DNA from: Planctomycetaceae bacterium
Lineage (GTDB): Bacteria > Planctomycetota > Planctomycetia > Pirellulales > Pirellulaceae
DNA: 6,454 bases
Direction: 5' to 3'
NCBI GenBank assembly: GCA_003455945.1
Contig: DMPQ01000400.1
Coordinates: 4,056 to 10,509 of the forward strand
Part shown: in pieces, positions 5,626 through 6,454 of the stretch
Layout of the letters: the number at the start of each line of letters is the position of its first letter
Position numbering within the stretch: position 1 is the first letter of the stretch
Notes under the pieces: model-generated
The model's database searches: none
Told to the model about the DNA's origin: nothing
The model's input: the letters and a program-made list of their open reading frames with translations, nothing else
Position numbers and translations under genes: made by a program

Positions 5626-6454
5626 ATGAAACCGCTGCGCCTCGCACCCCTGGCGGCATCGCTCGTCCTGACCGTCGCCATCCTTCCGACCGGACTCGTT
5701 CGCGATCTCGCCGCTCAGTCGCGCGAAGAGAAGGTGCTCGAGGACCATCGGCGTGTCACGGCCGACGGCTTCTGGCTCTACCAGGATCTCGAGAGCGGGC
5801 TGCGCGAGGCGCGGCGGAGCGGGAAGCCATTGCTCGTCACGCTCCGCTGCATCCCGTGCGAGGAGTGCGTCAAGCTGGACGAGGAACTGATGGAGAGCGA
5901 TCCGGAACTGCGACAGTTGCTCGAGCAGTTCGTCCGCGTCCGTCTCGTTTCGACCAACGGCCTCGACCTGGATCTCTTTCAGTTCGACACCGATCAGTCG
6001 TTCGCGATCTTCCTGATGAACGCGGACCGGACGATCTACGGTCGCTACGGCACGCGATCGGCGCGCACCGAGTGGATCGACGACGTCTCGATCGCCGGAC
6101 TGACGAGAGCGCTCGAACGGGCGCTCGAGCTGCATGAGGATCCGAGCGAGTTCCGCGCAGGCCTGCGCGACAAGACCGGACCTCCTGCCGAGTTCGATCG
6201 CCCCGAGAAGTTCCCGTCGCTCGCGACGCGCTACGCGTCGCGACTGAACTTCACCCCCGGCGTCGTGCAGAACTGCATTCACTGCCACCAGATCGGCGAT
6301 GCGATGCGCGATCACCTGCGGTCGCGCGGAGAGCCGTTCCCCGAGACGGTGCTCTTCCCGTATCCGCATCCGAAGATCGTCGGGCTGATCGTCGACCCGG
6401 CGACCTGCGGCACGCTGAAGGAGGTGGTTGCCGGCTCGGCGGCGGAGCGCGCCG
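5626..6454 (+). CDS. Exported thioredoxin-like (Trx7)/CxxCH/PDZ protein (3' partial)
   Basis: 276 residues are visible and the frame is open at the window edge. Residues 1-30 look like a signal peptide: KPLR, then a hydrophobic stretch to about 24, with a possible cleavage after DLAA. The protein should therefore work in the periplasm or be membrane-anchored. Residues about 45-170 form a thioredoxin-like domain with RCIPCEECVKLDEEL (74-88), giving C75, C78 and C81, all encoded by TGC. NCIHCHQIGD (216-225) carries a CxxCH motif (C217, C220, H221), the form used for covalent heme c. The last visible part, GTLKEVVAGSAAERA (262-276), looks like the start of a PDZ domain. This matches my memory of the planctomycete Trx7/PDZ (seleno)protein family, of unknown function. 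The ATG at 5626 has a weak AGG seven bases upstream. No link to the adjacent polysaccharide genes is evident. Confidence 0.85.
   Translation, partial: MKPLRLAPLAASLVLTVAILPTGLVRDLAAQSREEKVLEDHRRVTADGFWLYQDLESGLREARRSGKPLLVTLRCIPCEECVKLDEELMESDPELRQLLEQFVRVRLVSTNGLDLDLFQFDTDQSFAIFLMNADRTIYGRYGTRSARTEWIDDVSIAGLTRALERALELHEDPSEFRAGLRDKTGPPAEFDRPEKFPSLATRYASRLNFTPGVVQNCIHCHQIGDAMRDHLRSRGEPFPETVLFPYPHPKIVGLIVDPATCGTLKEVVAGSAAERA

Noticed and set aside
5381..5629. An 82-codon GTG-started frame ending in an ATGA overlap with the Trx7/PDZ gene
   Set aside because: The overlap is tempting, but its translation looks like translated noncoding GC-rich DNA, it has no ribosome-binding site that I can see, and it contains the leader stems.
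5853..5868. Selenocysteine codon in the Trx-like motif
   Set aside because: The relevant codons are TGC, not TGA, and no in-frame TGA occurs in the visible gene.
5362..6369. A 335-codon minus-strand frame antisense to the Trx7/PDZ gene
   Set aside because: The plus strand here has a signal peptide, conserved Cys motifs and a PDZ start; the antisense translation has no recognisable motif.

Overview
The window is GC-rich, densely coding bacterial DNA. The last gene encodes a thioredoxin-like/CxxCH/PDZ protein of a type I associate with Planctomycetes. Together with the divergent style of the glycosyltransferases and the export permease, this makes a planctomycete the best guess. That assignment comes from protein flavour, not from any marker gene, so it is tentative.

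Layout: (1) Bases 1-2944, plus strand, hold three tightly packed genes joined by ATGA stop/start overlaps: a GT-B (family 4-like) glycosyltransferase whose 5' end lies outside the window, a GT-A (family 2-like) glycosyltransferase, and a PAPS-type sulfotransferase. (2) Bases 2945-3010 form a short convergent junction containing a symmetric GNRA-capped hairpin. (3) Bases 3011-5277, minus strand, hold a two-gene ABC exporter of the Wzm/Wzt type. Its ATPase carries a low-complexity linker and a C-terminal beta-sandwich-like domain resembling Wzt_C. (4) Bases 5278-5625 form a 348-base divergent intergenic region. It has a good sigma70-like promoter facing the exporter and a nested inverted repeat that would bury the ribosome-binding site of the next gene. 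(5) Bases 5626-6454, plus strand, hold the start of an exported Trx7-like/PDZ protein that runs off the end.

Working model: the two glycosyltransferases build part of a cell-surface polysaccharide, the sulfotransferase adds sulfate to it or to a related glycan, and Wzm/Wzt exports the lipid-linked chain across the inner membrane. The Wzt C-terminal domain may recognise a terminal modification. The Trx7/PDZ gene is probably an unrelated neighbour with a periplasmic redox role.

No RNA genes, CRISPR arrays, insertion sequences or phage genes were seen. The observations most worth checking are the 5'-leader structure of the Trx7/PDZ gene, the pairing of a sulfotransferase with a Wzt_C-type exporter, the triple-Cys plus CxxCH plus PDZ architecture, and the strong over-representation of the palindrome CGATCG.
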